A DNA stretch of 49,498 nucleotides from Bacteroidota bacterium (GCA_023429825.1 JAEZDC010000048.1:1-49498); one strand, 5' to 3'; counted from the stretch's first letter, positions 32,695 to 41,874 are shown. Numbers and translations: made by a program. Notes: generated from the sequence alone by a model not told the origin.

Positions 32695-33422
32695 AAGCCA
32701 AAACAATTTTAATAATAACACTGATCGCTGCACTATTTGTGTTTGTATGCGCTGCATTAACAAGTTGCACTTCGTTACCTAAGAAGCTGAACAAAGCCAA
32801 GCATCTTATTGAAGATAACGGAGGATATGCTTTGCTGAATGTAGACAGTCTACCAGGCGAATGCAATAAGCAGTTCCCATGTATCACTACCCAAAAAGAA
32901 AGTACAGAGAAAACCGAAGTCAAAATCGATCCGACAAATGACTCTCTGAAAAACAGGATCCGTGAAATGGCTGACAGCATTATTAGTCTAAAGAAAAAGA
33001 AGGTGGACGTAAGTAACCCGGATTCTTGTCAAGCTGCGATCGAATATTATGAAACGCAGCTGGGAAACTTTGCCAGAGAGGTGAAGCGGTTAAACGATCA
33101 GATTCGGAACTCTACTAATACGCTCACCACAAAACTGGAAAAGCAGACTATTGAAAGCACTGCCAAATTGGTTGCAGCGAATAATGAGACCCAACGAATG
33201 AAAGATTCGGCTGATCATTATAAAGCTAAGTGGATTCAATCTGAGACTAACTATCAATCGGCGAAAGATCAGGTAGCCACTTATCAGCAAAACGAGCAGA
33301 ACATCATTTATATCTTAAAGCTATTGTGGGACTGGGCAATGTGGTACATAATCATCGCAGCAGTGCTATTTGGCTTATACAAATTCAGAAAGTTTATTCC
33401 CGTGCTCAAGCTGATACCATAA
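32691..33422 (+). CDS. Candidate unimolecular spanin
   Basis: The 243-residue protein has an N-terminal signal with lipobox LTSC (lipid-bearing Cys26), a long periplasmic coiled-coil middle (about 60-205: DSIISLKKKKVDV, REVKRLNDQIRNSTN, ATYQQNEQN), and one C-terminal membrane helix (about 212-230: WAMWYIIIAAVLFGLYKF) with a basic tail. A lipoprotein anchor at one end and an inner-membrane helix at the other is the layout of unimolecular spanins, which link the two membranes and fuse them in the last lysis step. It lies directly before the endolysin. No separate Rz/Rz1 pair is visible. Confidence 0.7.
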   Translation: MKAKTILIITLIAALFVFVCAALTSCTSLPKKLNKAKHLIEDNGGYALLNVDSLPGECNKQFPCITTQKESTEKTEVKIDPTNDSLKNRIREMADSIISLKKKKVDVSNPDSCQAAIEYYETQLGNFAREVKRLNDQIRNSTNTLTTKLEKQTIESTAKLVAANNETQRMKDSADHYKAKWIQSETNYQSAKDQVATYQQNEQNIIYILKLLWDWAMWYIIIAAVLFGLYKFRKFIPVLKLIP

Positions 33423-33449
33423 CAAAACTGTTTCAAACAAAATTGTTAC

Positions 33450-34082
33450 ATGCCCCATAAAATTCTAATAACTGGATCGATTCTGAATAGCATCTGTCCG
33501 AACCTAACAGCTCAAAGAGCTGCCCGTATTGCGGAGCTCATTGATAGTATAGCTCCCGGGTATCAAATGAATGATATTGATATCCTTCATGAGTTCATTG
33601 CACAGGTGGCGCATGAAAGTGGATCGTTCCGGCTGAAGTGTGAGAATCTAAACTATTCTGCAGCAGGTCTTCTCAAAACATTTGGTTCAAAATATTTCAA
33701 CACTGTTAGTGCAACAAAGTTTGCAAGACAGCCAGAGAAGATCGCCAATTATGTTTATGGAGGGAGAATGGGAAATAATCAACCTGGTGATGGCTGGAAG
33801 TACAGAGGATCCGGATTTATTCAGATCACCGGGAAAGACATGTCCGAAAAATACTCGGCTTATTCTAAAAACCCTGATCCTGACAAGCTGATGGAATGCG
33901 TAAGAACTGATGATTGGTGGGCTATGGATAGCGCTTGTTGGTTATTTGCAGTAGAAAAAGGATTGATAGACGAGGCGATCAATGACGATTTCAAAACCAT
34001 AACCAAAAAAATTAATGGGGGCTATAATGGATTTCAGGATCGGCAGTGGTATTACGAACGAGCTAAAAAGTTTTTGGTATGA
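33450..34082 (+). CDS. GH19-type endolysin
   Basis: The 210-residue protein shows the glycoside hydrolase family 19 pattern used by phage endolysins. VAHESGSFRLKCENLNYSA (residues 53-71) carries catalytic Glu56 and a second acidic residue Glu65. GDGWKYRGSGFIQITGK and ITKKINGGYNG follow. No signal peptide is present, so it needs a holin for access to the wall. It cleaves peptidoglycan glycan strands at lysis. The 4-nt overlap with a small downstream frame continues the late operon. Confidence 0.9.
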   Translation: MPHKILITGSILNSICPNLTAQRAARIAELIDSIAPGYQMNDIDILHEFIAQVAHESGSFRLKCENLNYSAAGLLKTFGSKYFNTVSATKFARQPEKIANYVYGGRMGNNQPGDGWKYRGSGFIQITGKDMSEKYSAYSKNPDPDKLMECVRTDDWWAMDSACWLFAVEKGLIDEAINDDFKTITKKINGGYNGFQDRQWYYERAKKFLV

Positions 34083-34171
34083 AACTGATTTATTTTATAG
34101 GCGTAATCGATATTATTCTTTGCCTCTATATAATCTTCATTGAAATAAAAAATAGTCATGAACAGAATTAG
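34079..34171 (+). CDS. 30-residue membrane peptide after endolysin
   Basis: ATG 34079 overlaps the endolysin stop; TAG at 34169-34171. The 30 residues form a single hydrophobic helix (LIYFIGVIDIILCLYIIF) with a polar tail. It may be an additional small lysis protein. The overlap with both neighbours is the main support. Confidence 0.45.
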   Translation: MKLIYFIGVIDIILCLYIIFIEIKNSHEQN

Positions 34172-34250
34172 TATCCCTTACGTTCGACTTTTTGGTATTT
34201 ATTGGTTTGATATTTACAATATTGTCGGTGACGAGGATCACTATATATAA
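34158..34250 (+). CDS. 30-residue aromatic peptide at the end of the late operon
   Basis: ATG 34158 to TAA 34248-34250 encodes 30 residues rich in Tyr, Ile and Trp (YVRLFGIYWFDIYNIVGDED). It overlaps the preceding small frame and is followed 24 nt later by a terminator. It is too short to classify. Confidence 0.35.
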   Translation: MNRISIPYVRLFGIYWFDIYNIVGDEDHYI

Positions 34251-34274
34251 AATAATTTTTAGTTTGATGCTGCC

Positions 34275-34302
34275 AAGCCTCTGTTTTCACGGAGGCTTTT
34301 TT
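34275..34302 (+). terminator. Terminator of the phage late operon
   Basis: AAGCCTC (34275-34281) pairs with GAGGCTT (34292-34298) around a 10-nt loop, with a T run at 34297-34302. It closes the long operon from the head genes to the endolysin. Confidence 0.85.
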
Positions 34303-34313
34303 AATATTGCTCC

Positions 34314-34604
34314 ATGGCAAGACGGGCACCACATCCGAAACCGTTAGGCATGCGGATAGAAAGAAACATCACAACAGGCCTTTATGAAGTGCATGAAGAG
34401 AATATCACTTATGCAATGCCCTTGGAATTAACCAGACAACTTAAAGAATACTATCGAGGCTTCAGACCGGCTCATCAGCAACACTATCCTACTATGGATC
34501 GGTGGTACCGTGACCTTAACAATGAACAAAGAAAGCAGGTGAAACGATCAGGGAATGTTCCACAGGATCCTGTTGATTTCTTTCCCGATCCCGAATGGGA
34601 ATGA
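34314..34604 (+). CDS. Small accessory protein at the prophage right end
   Basis: This 96-residue soluble protein begins MARRAPHPKPLGMRIERN and contains YYRGFRPAHQQHYPTMDRWY and NNEQRKQVKRSG; it is basic and aromatic. It lies after the late-operon terminator, so it probably has its own promoter, though none was clearly seen. Genes in this place are often extra cargo made in the lysogen. No family is recognised. Confidence 0.5.
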   Translation: MARRAPHPKPLGMRIERNITTGLYEVHEENITYAMPLELTRQLKEYYRGFRPAHQQHYPTMDRWYRDLNNEQRKQVKRSGNVPQDPVDFFPDPEWE

Positions 34605-34846
34605 CTTTTATCTTAGCACTGACAAAAACTGATTATATGGAATGGACCGTTTCTAATCACCAAAATATGCCCACCAAAGAGGGTTGGTATTTAACGCTAT
34701 TTAAATCCACCACTGGAGATGTATTTCCTTTACCTCTTTATTTTCAGTTCGCTTGGAACACTCCCAGAGATTTTGAAGGGACAATTGAATATTATACGCC
34801 AATTGAAAATTTACCGGTCGAACTTGTCAGCGGTAGACTTTGGTAG
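34601..34846 (+). CDS. Small accessory protein, last phage gene
   Basis: ATG 34601 overlaps the upstream stop (ATGA); ATG 34595 is an alternative. The product has about 81 residues, with TKEGWYLTLFKSTTGDVFPL and YFQFAWNTPRDFEGTIEYYT, and looks beta-rich and aromatic. The opening W-x-x-x-P-x-x-G-W-Y form resembles short proteins of mobile elements with a DUF551-like pattern, but this is weak. It forms a pair with the gene before it. Confidence 0.45.
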   Translation: MTFILALTKTDYMEWTVSNHQNMPTKEGWYLTLFKSTTGDVFPLPLYFQFAWNTPRDFEGTIEYYTPIENLPVELVSGRLW

Positions 34847-34907
34847 GCGAATATTGAAATTCAATGACTTAAGCGGCAAATACCTCTTTCCAAACTAATA
34901 ATGTTTC

Positions 34908-34932
34908 GATTAGAGTCCGTTCCCCTGCACAT
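34908..34932 (+). other. Possible right attachment site (tRNA 3'-end remnant)
   Basis: The sequence AGAGTCCGTTCCCCTGCACA (34912-34931) can be read as the 3' part of a tRNA: end of the T loop, T-stem 3' strand CCGTT, acceptor 3' strand CCCCTGC and discriminator A. A terminator follows 7 nt later, as expected behind a tRNA gene. No 5' part of a tRNA is present, so this may be the core left at attR. The matching attL lies outside the window. Confidence 0.35.
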
Positions 34933-34938
34933 AAAATG

Positions 34939-34967
34939 AAAGCCATTCAGTTTTGAATGGCTTTTTT
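34939..34967 (+). terminator. Terminator at the prophage-host junction
   Basis: AAAGCCATTCA (34939-34949) pairs perfectly with TGAATGGCTTT (34954-34964) around a GTTT loop, followed by a T run. It points rightward and may be the original terminator of the interrupted tRNA gene. It also shields the convergent gene ending at 35035. Confidence 0.85.
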
Positions 34968-35034
34968 ATTTGTTATGTACCAAGGTCTGTACTTGTATCA
35001 TCACCTCTGTGTCCTTCACTTCAACTTCAGAACT

Positions 35035-35859
35035 TTATTGGTATGCGTACTCTACTCGTCCTATTAATTCTTTACGCTTGTTGTATGCGTACTCTTTTTG
35101 CTTTAGTCCCCTTGAATCATAAGTGTATTTCCACATGAGGTAATTTCCTGTGCCAGGTACAACCTGTATCATCTGGCTCACCAATCCCTGCTCATTGTAT
35201 TGAAATATGAATTCAGGTAAGAGCTTTCTTACTTTTTGATTGAGGCGTACAATGTCTGTGAGTTGGTTCTTCTCGTTGTAGTAATAGTAATAGGAGTCGA
35301 TGTATTTATTTTTTCGTCTCCATTTCTCTTCAACAAGATTACCTTTTTCATCGTAGATGAATTCAACCCTTGTAGTATCCAGCCTGTCTTTGATCCTGAG
35401 CATGTGATCAGGTTTGCCATTTGCTTTATAGCTCCATGCATGTACTTCGGTAGTGTTACCATTATGTTCAGGATCTACACTGGAAGTGGTGATAGATTTG
35501 ATTTTTCCTGCGGCATCATATTCGTATTCGGTGGTCGTTTTTACGCCTCGTATTGTATCGATTGTTCTTGTTAAAAGATTGTTCTCATAAAGACTTGTAA
35601 CCACCGAAACAACATTGTCGGTAGAGTTGCTACGAGTAAACAGCTTATTATTATCAAGCTCCTGTTCTAATAAGAAGTTTTCTGCAGGAGAGTTATCAGC
35701 TTCAAAGCTGGTCCCTTTGATCGTTTTGATATTTTGTTGCTTCAACAGTTTATAGTTCGCATTACTTTGATTGATGGATACAATGTCATTATAATAATAC
35801 TGGCCAAAACCAGTTGCAGAAACAAAAAGCAGGATAACGAAACCAACAACCTTTTTCAT
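35035..35859 (-). CDS. Exported protein with YD-like repeats
   Basis: The frame extends to 35958, but the start at 35859 gives a proper signal peptide (MKKVVGFVILLFVSATGFGQ) and a 274-residue protein. The body contains repeated Tyr/Asp/Lys/Gly units (TTEYEYDAAGKIKSI, VEFIYDEKGNLVEEKW, FIFQYNEQGLVSQMI, WKYTYDSRGLKQKEY), spaced about 30-50 residues apart, similar to RHS/YD-type repeats of cell-surface proteins. It is probably periplasmic or surface-exposed. Gene 35967 points the other way and shares the intergenic promoter region. Confidence 0.75.
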   Translation of the reverse strand: MKKVVGFVILLFVSATGFGQYYYNDIVSINQSNANYKLLKQQNIKTIKGTSFEADNSPAENFLLEQELDNNKLFTRSNSTDNVVSVVTSLYENNLLTRTIDTIRGVKTTTEYEYDAAGKIKSITTSSVDPEHNGNTTEVHAWSYKANGKPDHMLRIKDRLDTTRVEFIYDEKGNLVEEKWRRKNKYIDSYYYYYNEKNQLTDIVRLNQKVRKLLPEFIFQYNEQGLVSQMIQVVPGTGNYLMWKYTYDSRGLKQKEYAYNKRKELIGRVEYAYQ

Positions 35860-35966
35860 CGGGAGAATTTTGCCAAAATTAATCTTCGTAAGATGAGTGT
35901 GCAAAAACAGCTTGTTAACAAAACAGCATCTGTATATTCGTTCAGTATTTTTATTCAAATATTAAC

Positions 35967-37085
35967 ATGTCGCATCTCCCTGAAAGAAAGGAAAAGATCT
36001 GTTTGAATTGCAAAAGTGTGATCTATGGCCGCTTTTGTCATTTGTGCGGACAGGAGAATGTAGAGCCTAAAGAAACGCTGTGGCATCTGATCACTCACTT
36101 TGTTTACGACATCACTCATTTTGACGGCAAATTCTTTAGTACGCTCAAACTACTTTTGTTTAAGCCTGGCTATTTATCATGTGAATATATAAGGGGAAGA
36201 AGGGCAGCGTATCTTAACCCCATACGGATGTACATCTTCACATCTGCATTTTTCTTTATCCTGTTCTTCGCCTTAATATCAGGTAACGAAGAGGAAAAGG
36301 AAGAGGATATACAAATAGGAAAACAAGAATTGCTATCTCAAAAAAAGAAGATCGTAGACAGTCTTGCAGTGACCAACGATAGTTTAACAAGAGTAAAGCT
36401 GGAAAAGCGTTTGGTCAACATCAATAAAGCGATCCGGTTCTTAGATCAGAACGGCTTACTAAAGTTCAATTTTGGTGATGTAGACAGCGATACTTCTACT
36501 ACGAGAAATAAAGTGTTCGGGGATTTTGGAATGAAGATGCCCAACACGTTGAAAGAATATGATTCATTGCAAAAGGTTTTGCACGTGAATAAAAAAGATA
36601 ACTGGTTGAAAAGATCTTTTAAGCGAAGAGTGATCTCGATCAATGAGCGATATGCAGGAAGTCCGAACCTGTTTTGGGAGCGAATGAAAGATAAGTGGAT
36701 ACACTCGATTCCACAGATGATGTTCGTTTCACTTCCTTTAGTAGCGTTATTGTTTCAAATGCTGTATGTAAGAAAACGAAAACAATTCTTTTATGTAAGT
36801 CATGCGATATTCACTGTACATATATACATCGCTATATACATGCTTATATTATTGAGTTATGCTTTTGGAGGTATGAGAGATCTTACCGGGTGGGGGATAT
36901 TTAGTTTTATTGCGGCATTATTGGTATTCCTGATATTCTTTTACGTGTACAAAGCCATGCGAAATTTTTACCAGCAACGAAGAGCGAAAACTGTTTTCAA
37001 GTATTTCCTCATACTGTTTTTGTTCTTCTTCGTAATGAGTATTATAATGTTGGTATATGCTTTCACTTCAGCCTTTACTTTATAA
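35967..37085 (+). CDS. DUF3667-like membrane protein
   Basis: The 372-residue protein begins with a zinc ribbon (CLNCKSVIYGRFCHLCGQEN: CxxC twice). The motif THFVYDITHFDGKFFSTLK and LLFKPGYLSCEYIRGRRA follow, then a membrane helix (IFTSAFFFILFFALI). A long charged loop and three more membrane helices in the last 120 residues complete it. This order is typical of DUF3667 proteins of Bacteroidota. The function is not established. It lies 3 nt before mazG and may be in the same operon. Confidence 0.8.
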   Translation: MSHLPERKEKICLNCKSVIYGRFCHLCGQENVEPKETLWHLITHFVYDITHFDGKFFSTLKLLLFKPGYLSCEYIRGRRAAYLNPIRMYIFTSAFFFILFFALISGNEEEKEEDIQIGKQELLSQKKKIVDSLAVTNDSLTRVKLEKRLVNINKAIRFLDQNGLLKFNFGDVDSDTSTTRNKVFGDFGMKMPNTLKEYDSLQKVLHVNKKDNWLKRSFKRRVISINERYAGSPNLFWERMKDKWIHSIPQMMFVSLPLVALLFQMLYVRKRKQFFYVSHAIFTVHIYIAIYMLILLSYAFGGMRDLTGWGIFSFIAALLVFLIFFYVYKAMRNFYQQRRAKTVFKYFLILFLFFFVMSIIMLVYAFTSAFTL

Positions 37086-37088
37086 TAT

Positions 37089-37862
37089 ATGCAAACACTG
37101 TCTGACAAATTTTTACGCCTAGTTCAGATAATGGATGAACTGAGGGAGCAATGTCCGTGGGATAAAAAACAAACTATTCATACGCTCAGGTCTATGACCA
37201 TCGAGGAAACCTACGAATTAGCTGATGCGATCACTGATGAGAAATGGCAGGACATAAAAGAAGAGTTGGGTGATCTGCTACTGCATATTCTTTTTTACTC
37301 TAAGATCGGAACAGAACAAAAGCAGTTTACGTTGGAAGACGTGATCGCAACGATATCCGATAAATTGATCGTGCGTCATCCGCATATATATGGTGATGTA
37401 AAAGTGAATTCAGATGAAGATGTTAAAAAGAACTGGGAGAAGATAAAAATGCAACAGGGAAAGACATCTGTATTGAGTGGAGTTCCGGTATCGCTTCCTG
37501 CTGTAGTGAAGGCTACACGTATACAGGAGAAAGCAAAGCAAGTTGGATTTGAATGGGATAATAAAAATGATGTTTGGAAAAAAGTAGAAGAGGAGATTGG
37601 TGAATTGAAGGAAGCTGAAACGATATCTGTAGAAAAAGCAGAAGAAGAGTTAGGCGATCTGCTATTCAGTTTGGTGAACTATGCACGGTTTTTGCATATT
37701 GACGCCGAAGCGGCATTGGAGAAGACTAATAAAAAATTCATATACCGTTTTCAACAGATGGAAAAAGCTGCAGCAGAAAAGGGAAAATTATTAGATGAGA
37801 TGTCACTGCAGGAAATGGATGATATCTGGAACATCATTAAAAAACAAAAGCCAGGCACTTGA
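37089..37862 (+). CDS. mazG: Nucleoside triphosphate pyrophosphohydrolase
   Basis: The 257-residue protein has two MazG domains. The first shows TIEETYELADAI and IKEELGDLLLHILFY; the second shows VEEEIGELKEA and AEEELGDLLFSLVNYARF. These ExxE...ExxD clusters bind magnesium. The enzyme hydrolyses NTPs to NMP and pyrophosphate, clearing non-canonical nucleotides and affecting (p)ppGpp levels. WDKKQTIHTLRSMTIEET is the usual N-terminal signature. Its stop overlaps the TTG start of the histidine kinase. Confidence 0.95.
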   Translation: MQTLSDKFLRLVQIMDELREQCPWDKKQTIHTLRSMTIEETYELADAITDEKWQDIKEELGDLLLHILFYSKIGTEQKQFTLEDVIATISDKLIVRHPHIYGDVKVNSDEDVKKNWEKIKMQQGKTSVLSGVPVSLPAVVKATRIQEKAKQVGFEWDNKNDVWKKVEEEIGELKEAETISVEKAEEELGDLLFSLVNYARFLHIDAEAALEKTNKKFIYRFQQMEKAAAEKGKLLDEMSLQEMDDIWNIIKKQKPGT

Positions 37863-40800
37863 CCGATATTTTCAAGAAGACCTTTAGCAAATATGGCTAC
37901 CTGCTAATTACTGCAGCGTGGTTATTTACTATTTCATTTTTATTCAGTAATTACTGGTCGTATCGATCCTCAGCCAAAAAAGTTCAGCGATCAATTGAGA
38001 ATAGAATAGCAGAAAGTGAAAAGCGCTTCATTGAAATAACAAATGATTCTTCGCTTGTTTTAAAGCTGCATAAGGGCAGTTATAAAAATGAAGAGCAGCC
38101 TGAAATATTTGATGAGTCTTTCGGATTCTTTATTTATACTCAAAATGATATTGGTAACCCTATTCTTAGTTTTTGGAGCAGCCATATCTCAGAGCCTGTA
38201 GCTAATGATGTGTTGCGAAAAGATGGAAGCTACTTTGTTCATTATAAGAATGGTTATTTTGTTCTTCAAAAGAAAACTTTACATGTTAGGAATGAAAGAC
38301 TGATAACCGTTGGTTTATATCCTGTTAAATGGGATTTTTTTCTTGAAAATAAATACCTGAAATCAGAGTTCGAAGGATTGCCGGGTATAGAGAAGGCTTA
38401 TGATATCTCAACCGAATTAAAAGGGCATGTAATAAAAAGCAGTTCCGGAAAAGCATTATTCTCAATCAAAGGAGTTGATAAGGAAGATCTGTACCGTTAT
38501 GATATCACCACCATAATTCTTCGTGTATTATCTATTATTTTTCTCTTTTTATATTTCAATGCTGTTGCCAATGATGTGGTTGATAAATTCGGGTTATTGA
38601 AGGGCGCAGCTTTTCTTCTTGGAGTGATCATTATATTCCGACTTTTTACAGCGTATCTTCCTTTTCCATTTGACTTTAAGAAAATACAATTGTTCGATGC
38701 GTCAATATATGCATCTTCTCGTTGGCTGCCATCGTTAGGAGATCTTTTATTGAATAGCATTTTATTATTCTGGTTGGTAATATTTATCAAATCCCATTTC
38801 CAGGAGAGGCAACAACTTACATTCAAAGTAAGTGAGAGGCAATCATGGCTATTTCACGGGATCATATTATCACTTCTTGTGCTTTCAGTTTTTCAACTGG
38901 TAGATCTCGTGAAAAGCCTTGTAACAGATTCGCAGATATCTTTTGATGTTATCGATTTCTTTAGCCTGAACATTTATACGGTCACCAGCTTCGCAATTCT
39001 ATGTATGTTAGTGATCTGTATTTATCACAGCACCCAGGTCTTTTTGCACTTCCTGAACCTTTTGCCCCAGGTTCCATTTTTATATAAAATATTATTAACG
39101 GCAGGCCTTGGTTTACTTTTTCTTTCATTTAGTTTCTTCGATGCGTCCAATAGCCTCAATGTTATTGTTCTTGCCTGGTTATTGCTGTTCATGTATTTCC
39201 TGGAAAAGCGGAATGATGATTGGCAGAAATCAATTTTAAAGTCGCCGTATTTTATTTTCTGGATGATGTTTTTTTCCCTCTCTGTTACAGGCATTATCGT
39301 TTATCAGAACAATGAAATTGAATTGGAGAAGCGAAAGAAGATCGCTGAAAAACTTTCATTACAAACTGATCCTTCCGGTGAAAACCTGATAGCTATTGCT
39401 ATCACCAATATTAATGATCAATGGTTAAAAGAGAACTACCATCGTTTTAGTAATGAACATGAAAACAAACATCTGAAGGATAGCCTTACAGTAGAAAATT
39501 TTTCCGGTTATCTGAATAAGTACGACACTAAGATCTACACGTATGACAGTTTATTTCATCCTTTATACAATGATGATTCTACTACCACATATGCAGTGAT
39601 AAAGTCAATTCTGCTAACACAAGCAAAGAAAACAGATACTGAAAATTTATTTTACTATGAAAGCAGCTTTGAAAGATTCAGCTATTTGTATGAGAAACAG
39701 GTAAATGATGAGCAGAATAATACTGCAGGATACCTCTTTGTGATAGCTGCTCCTAAACGGTACAAAAGCGAGGCCCTATATCCCGAGTTATTTAAGCAGG
39801 TGAATGATGTGTCTGCAGATCTCAATACAAACTATTCTTACGCTATATACAGCAAAGGCAAGCTGATCAACAACTTCAACAATTTTAATTTTAGTAGCCA
39901 TCTGGACCCGCAGCAGATACCTAAACTGGAAACTGAGTACAGGTCATTCACCGGGCGTTCTGAGTTATGGTATAAACCTGCAGCGAATAAAGTTATCGTT
40001 ATAGTAAAGAAGAAGGCAACATTGCTGGAGTTTGTTACACTGTTCGCCTATATCTTCTTTAGCTTTTTATTTATTGTACTGTTGTATCATGCAGGTAAGT
40101 TTATCATCAATTCTAATTTCAGGTTAAAGAATATTCTCAAAGCTTTTTCTTTTTCGATAAGAAACCAGATCCATTTTACGATCATCTTTATTAGTTTTTT
40201 CTCTTTCGTGATTATTGGTATTGCAACGATTTCATTCTTCATCATCCGTTTTGAAAAGTCAAATACTGACCGGCTTTCGAGATCAATACAGGTAATGGCT
40301 AATGAAATTCAAAGTGAGATCAATTCACAACTGGTGTTCGATGACATATCTATTTATGATTTGGGCTATAGCAATATCCTTGATAAGAAGCTTGCTGAAA
40401 TATCTGATATACACAACGTAGATGTGAACTTTTATGACAGGCAGGGCAATCTTCGGGTATCTACAATCCCTTATGTGTACAATAAGGGGATATTGAATCG
40501 GAAGATGGATCCTGTCGCTTATTTTGAAATGAGGCTAAAGAATAAAGTGCAATTTTTACAGAATGAATCGGTAGGGAAATTTACATATCTGAGCATTTAT
40601 GTACCGATCAGAAATGATGCTAACGAAACATTGGGCTACCTGAATATTCCTTATCTGAATTCTCAAAAAGAATTGAATGAAGAGATATCTAATTTTCTTG
40701 TTACACTCATTAACCTTAATGCCTTCATCTTTTTGCTAGCGGGTGCTATAGCATTATTTGTAGCAAATAAGATCACTTCTTCCTTCAGCATTATCAGTGC

Positions 40801-41611
40801 AAAAATGCAGCAGGTAAATCTGGGGCAGGTAAATGAAGAGATAACCTGGAAAAATAATGATGAGATCGGTGCTTTAGTAAATGAATATAACAAAATGGTA
40901 AAGAAGCTTGAGGCCAGTGCAAATGCTTTAGCTAAAAGCGAAAGGGAAGGAGCGTGGAGAGAAATGGCAAGACAGGTGGCGCATGAAATAAAAAACCCGC
41001 TTACACCAATGAAGCTCAGTATTCAACATCTGCAACGGGCAATACAATCAGGTTCTTCTAATGTGAAGGATCTATCTGAAAGAATGGCGGCTACTTTGAT
41101 AGAGCAGATAGATCAGCTTTCCAAAATTGCAGCTGATTTTTCACAGTTTGCCAATATCGGTAATATGAAACCAGATGTGATTAACGTGGAAGATATTTTA
41201 AGATCGCTGATTGGTCTATATAGTTCTGATGAAAAGCTTAATCTGCATTTTGAATCCAAAGCTTCAAATGCTGTTATCTATGCAGATAAAACGCAGATCA
41301 ACCGTTTATTCACGAATCTTATTAAGAATGCAATTGAAGCCAGCCCTGTTGAGGAAAAAGTGAATCTGCACATCCATATTGAAAACGATAGTGATGAGGT
41401 GTTAGTATCAATAAGAGATGAAGGTTCAGGTATACCCGAAGAAATGCAGAGAAAGATATTTCAGCCCAATTTTACCACTAAATCTTCAGGAACTGGATTA
41501 GGATTAGCCATATGTAAAGCTATTGTAGAAAAAGCCAACGGAGCGATATGGTTTGAAACAACAGAGGGAAAGGGTACAACTTTCTTAGTCGCATTCCCAT
41601 TATATCATTGA
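37859..41611 (+). CDS. NtrY-like membrane histidine kinase
   Basis: The 1250-residue protein starts at TTG 37859, overlapping the mazG stop; no in-frame ATG lies near. It has a membrane helix at about 12-30, an extracytoplasmic part, a cluster of about seven membrane helices (about 210-440), a second extracytoplasmic region (about 470-710), further helices near 720 and 770, a sensor-like loop, a membrane helix near 960, a HAMP-like linker and the kinase core. Key sites are H1042 in ARQVAHEIKNPLTPMKLS, the N box LFTNLIKNAIEASP and the G boxes DEGSGIPEEM and GTGLGLAI. NtrY family kinases sense nitrogen or envelope signals. Its partner regulator is not in the window next to it. Confidence 0.85.
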   Translation: MTDIFKKTFSKYGYLLITAAWLFTISFLFSNYWSYRSSAKKVQRSIENRIAESEKRFIEITNDSSLVLKLHKGSYKNEEQPEIFDESFGFFIYTQNDIGNPILSFWSSHISEPVANDVLRKDGSYFVHYKNGYFVLQKKTLHVRNERLITVGLYPVKWDFFLENKYLKSEFEGLPGIEKAYDISTELKGHVIKSSSGKALFSIKGVDKEDLYRYDITTIILRVLSIIFLFLYFNAVANDVVDKFGLLKGAAFLLGVIIIFRLFTAYLPFPFDFKKIQLFDASIYASSRWLPSLGDLLLNSILLFWLVIFIKSHFQERQQLTFKVSERQSWLFHGIILSLLVLSVFQLVDLVKSLVTDSQISFDVIDFFSLNIYTVTSFAILCMLVICIYHSTQVFLHFLNLLPQVPFLYKILLTAGLGLLFLSFSFFDASNSLNVIVLAWLLLFMYFLEKRNDDWQKSILKSPYFIFWMMFFSLSVTGIIVYQNNEIELEKRKKIAEKLSLQTDPSGENLIAIAITNINDQWLKENYHRFSNEHENKHLKDSLTVENFSGYLNKYDTKIYTYDSLFHPLYNDDSTTTYAVIKSILLTQAKKTDTENLFYYESSFERFSYLYEKQVNDEQNNTAGYLFVIAAPKRYKSEALYPELFKQVNDVSADLNTNYSYAIYSKGKLINNFNNFNFSSHLDPQQIPKLETEYRSFTGRSELWYKPAANKVIVIVKKKATLLEFVTLFAYIFFSFLFIVLLYHAGKFIINSNFRLKNILKAFSFSIRNQIHFTIIFISFFSFVIIGIATISFFIIRFEKSNTDRLSRSIQVMANEIQSEINSQLVFDDISIYDLGYSNILDKKLAEISDIHNVDVNFYDRQGNLRVSTIPYVYNKGILNRKMDPVAYFEMRLKNKVQFLQNESVGKFTYLSIYVPIRNDANETLGYLNIPYLNSQKELNEEISNFLVTLINLNAFIFLLAGAIALFVANKITSSFSIISAKMQQVNLGQVNEEITWKNNDEIGALVNEYNKMVKKLEASANALAKSEREGAWREMARQVAHEIKNPLTPMKLSIQHLQRAIQSGSSNVKDLSERMAATLIEQIDQLSKIAADFSQFANIGNMKPDVINVEDILRSLIGLYSSDEKLNLHFESKASNAVIYADKTQINRLFTNLIKNAIEASPVEEKVNLHIHIENDSDEVLVSIRDEGSGIPEEMQRKIFQPNFTTKSSGTGLGLAICKAIVEKANGAIWFETTEGKGTTFLVAFPLYH

Positions 41612-41874
41612 TGATATCTGCGTTTATATATTTGGCGTAAGGTCAACATCGTAATGTTTACGATTACTGAAAATCCATTCGTGATCATAATCGGCCAATC
41701 TTCTCTTAATATTCCATAGTAAAACCAGAGTGAAATACCGCAGATCAATACAATCAACATTACCGGTGAGATTGCATCAGCTTTTTTTTCTTTAACTAAT
41801 TTGATGAGTTGAGGCAACATGCTGATGCTGGTTAAAATTCCTGCGGCGATGCCTATGTATTGTTCAAAACCCAT
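41605..41874 (-). CDS. SemiSWEET-type sugar transporter
   Basis: The 89-residue protein has three membrane helices and the PQ motif (SMLPQLIKLVKEKKADAISP), followed by GISLWFYYGILREDWPIMITNG (in part). This is the half-size bacterial member of the MtN3/SWEET family, which acts as a dimer to move sugars. It overlaps the kinase 3' end by 7 nt on the opposite strand. No further transport genes are adjacent. Confidence 0.9.
   Translation of the reverse strand: MGFEQYIGIAAGILTSISMLPQLIKLVKEKKADAISPVMLIVLICGISLWFYYGILREDWPIMITNGFSVIVNITMLTLRQIYKRRYHQ

Larger units (their letters stand above)
1..34932. mobile_element. Siphovirus-like prophage, left end outside the window
   Basis: The region carries a canonical order of tailed-phage genes on the + strand: terminase small and large subunits, portal, prohead protease, major capsid, connector, tail terminator, tail tube, tape measure, tail tip and collar proteins, fibre, holin candidates, spanin and endolysin. 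Genes are tightly packed, with ATGA or TAATG overlaps at many junctions. A long tape measure gene with no contractile sheath gene suggests a siphovirus shape. The right boundary is inferred from the last phage-like gene (ending 34846), a possible tRNA-derived core near 34,908-34,932 and ordinary host genes beyond it. Integrase and repressor are not in the window and would be expected further left. Confidence 0.9.
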
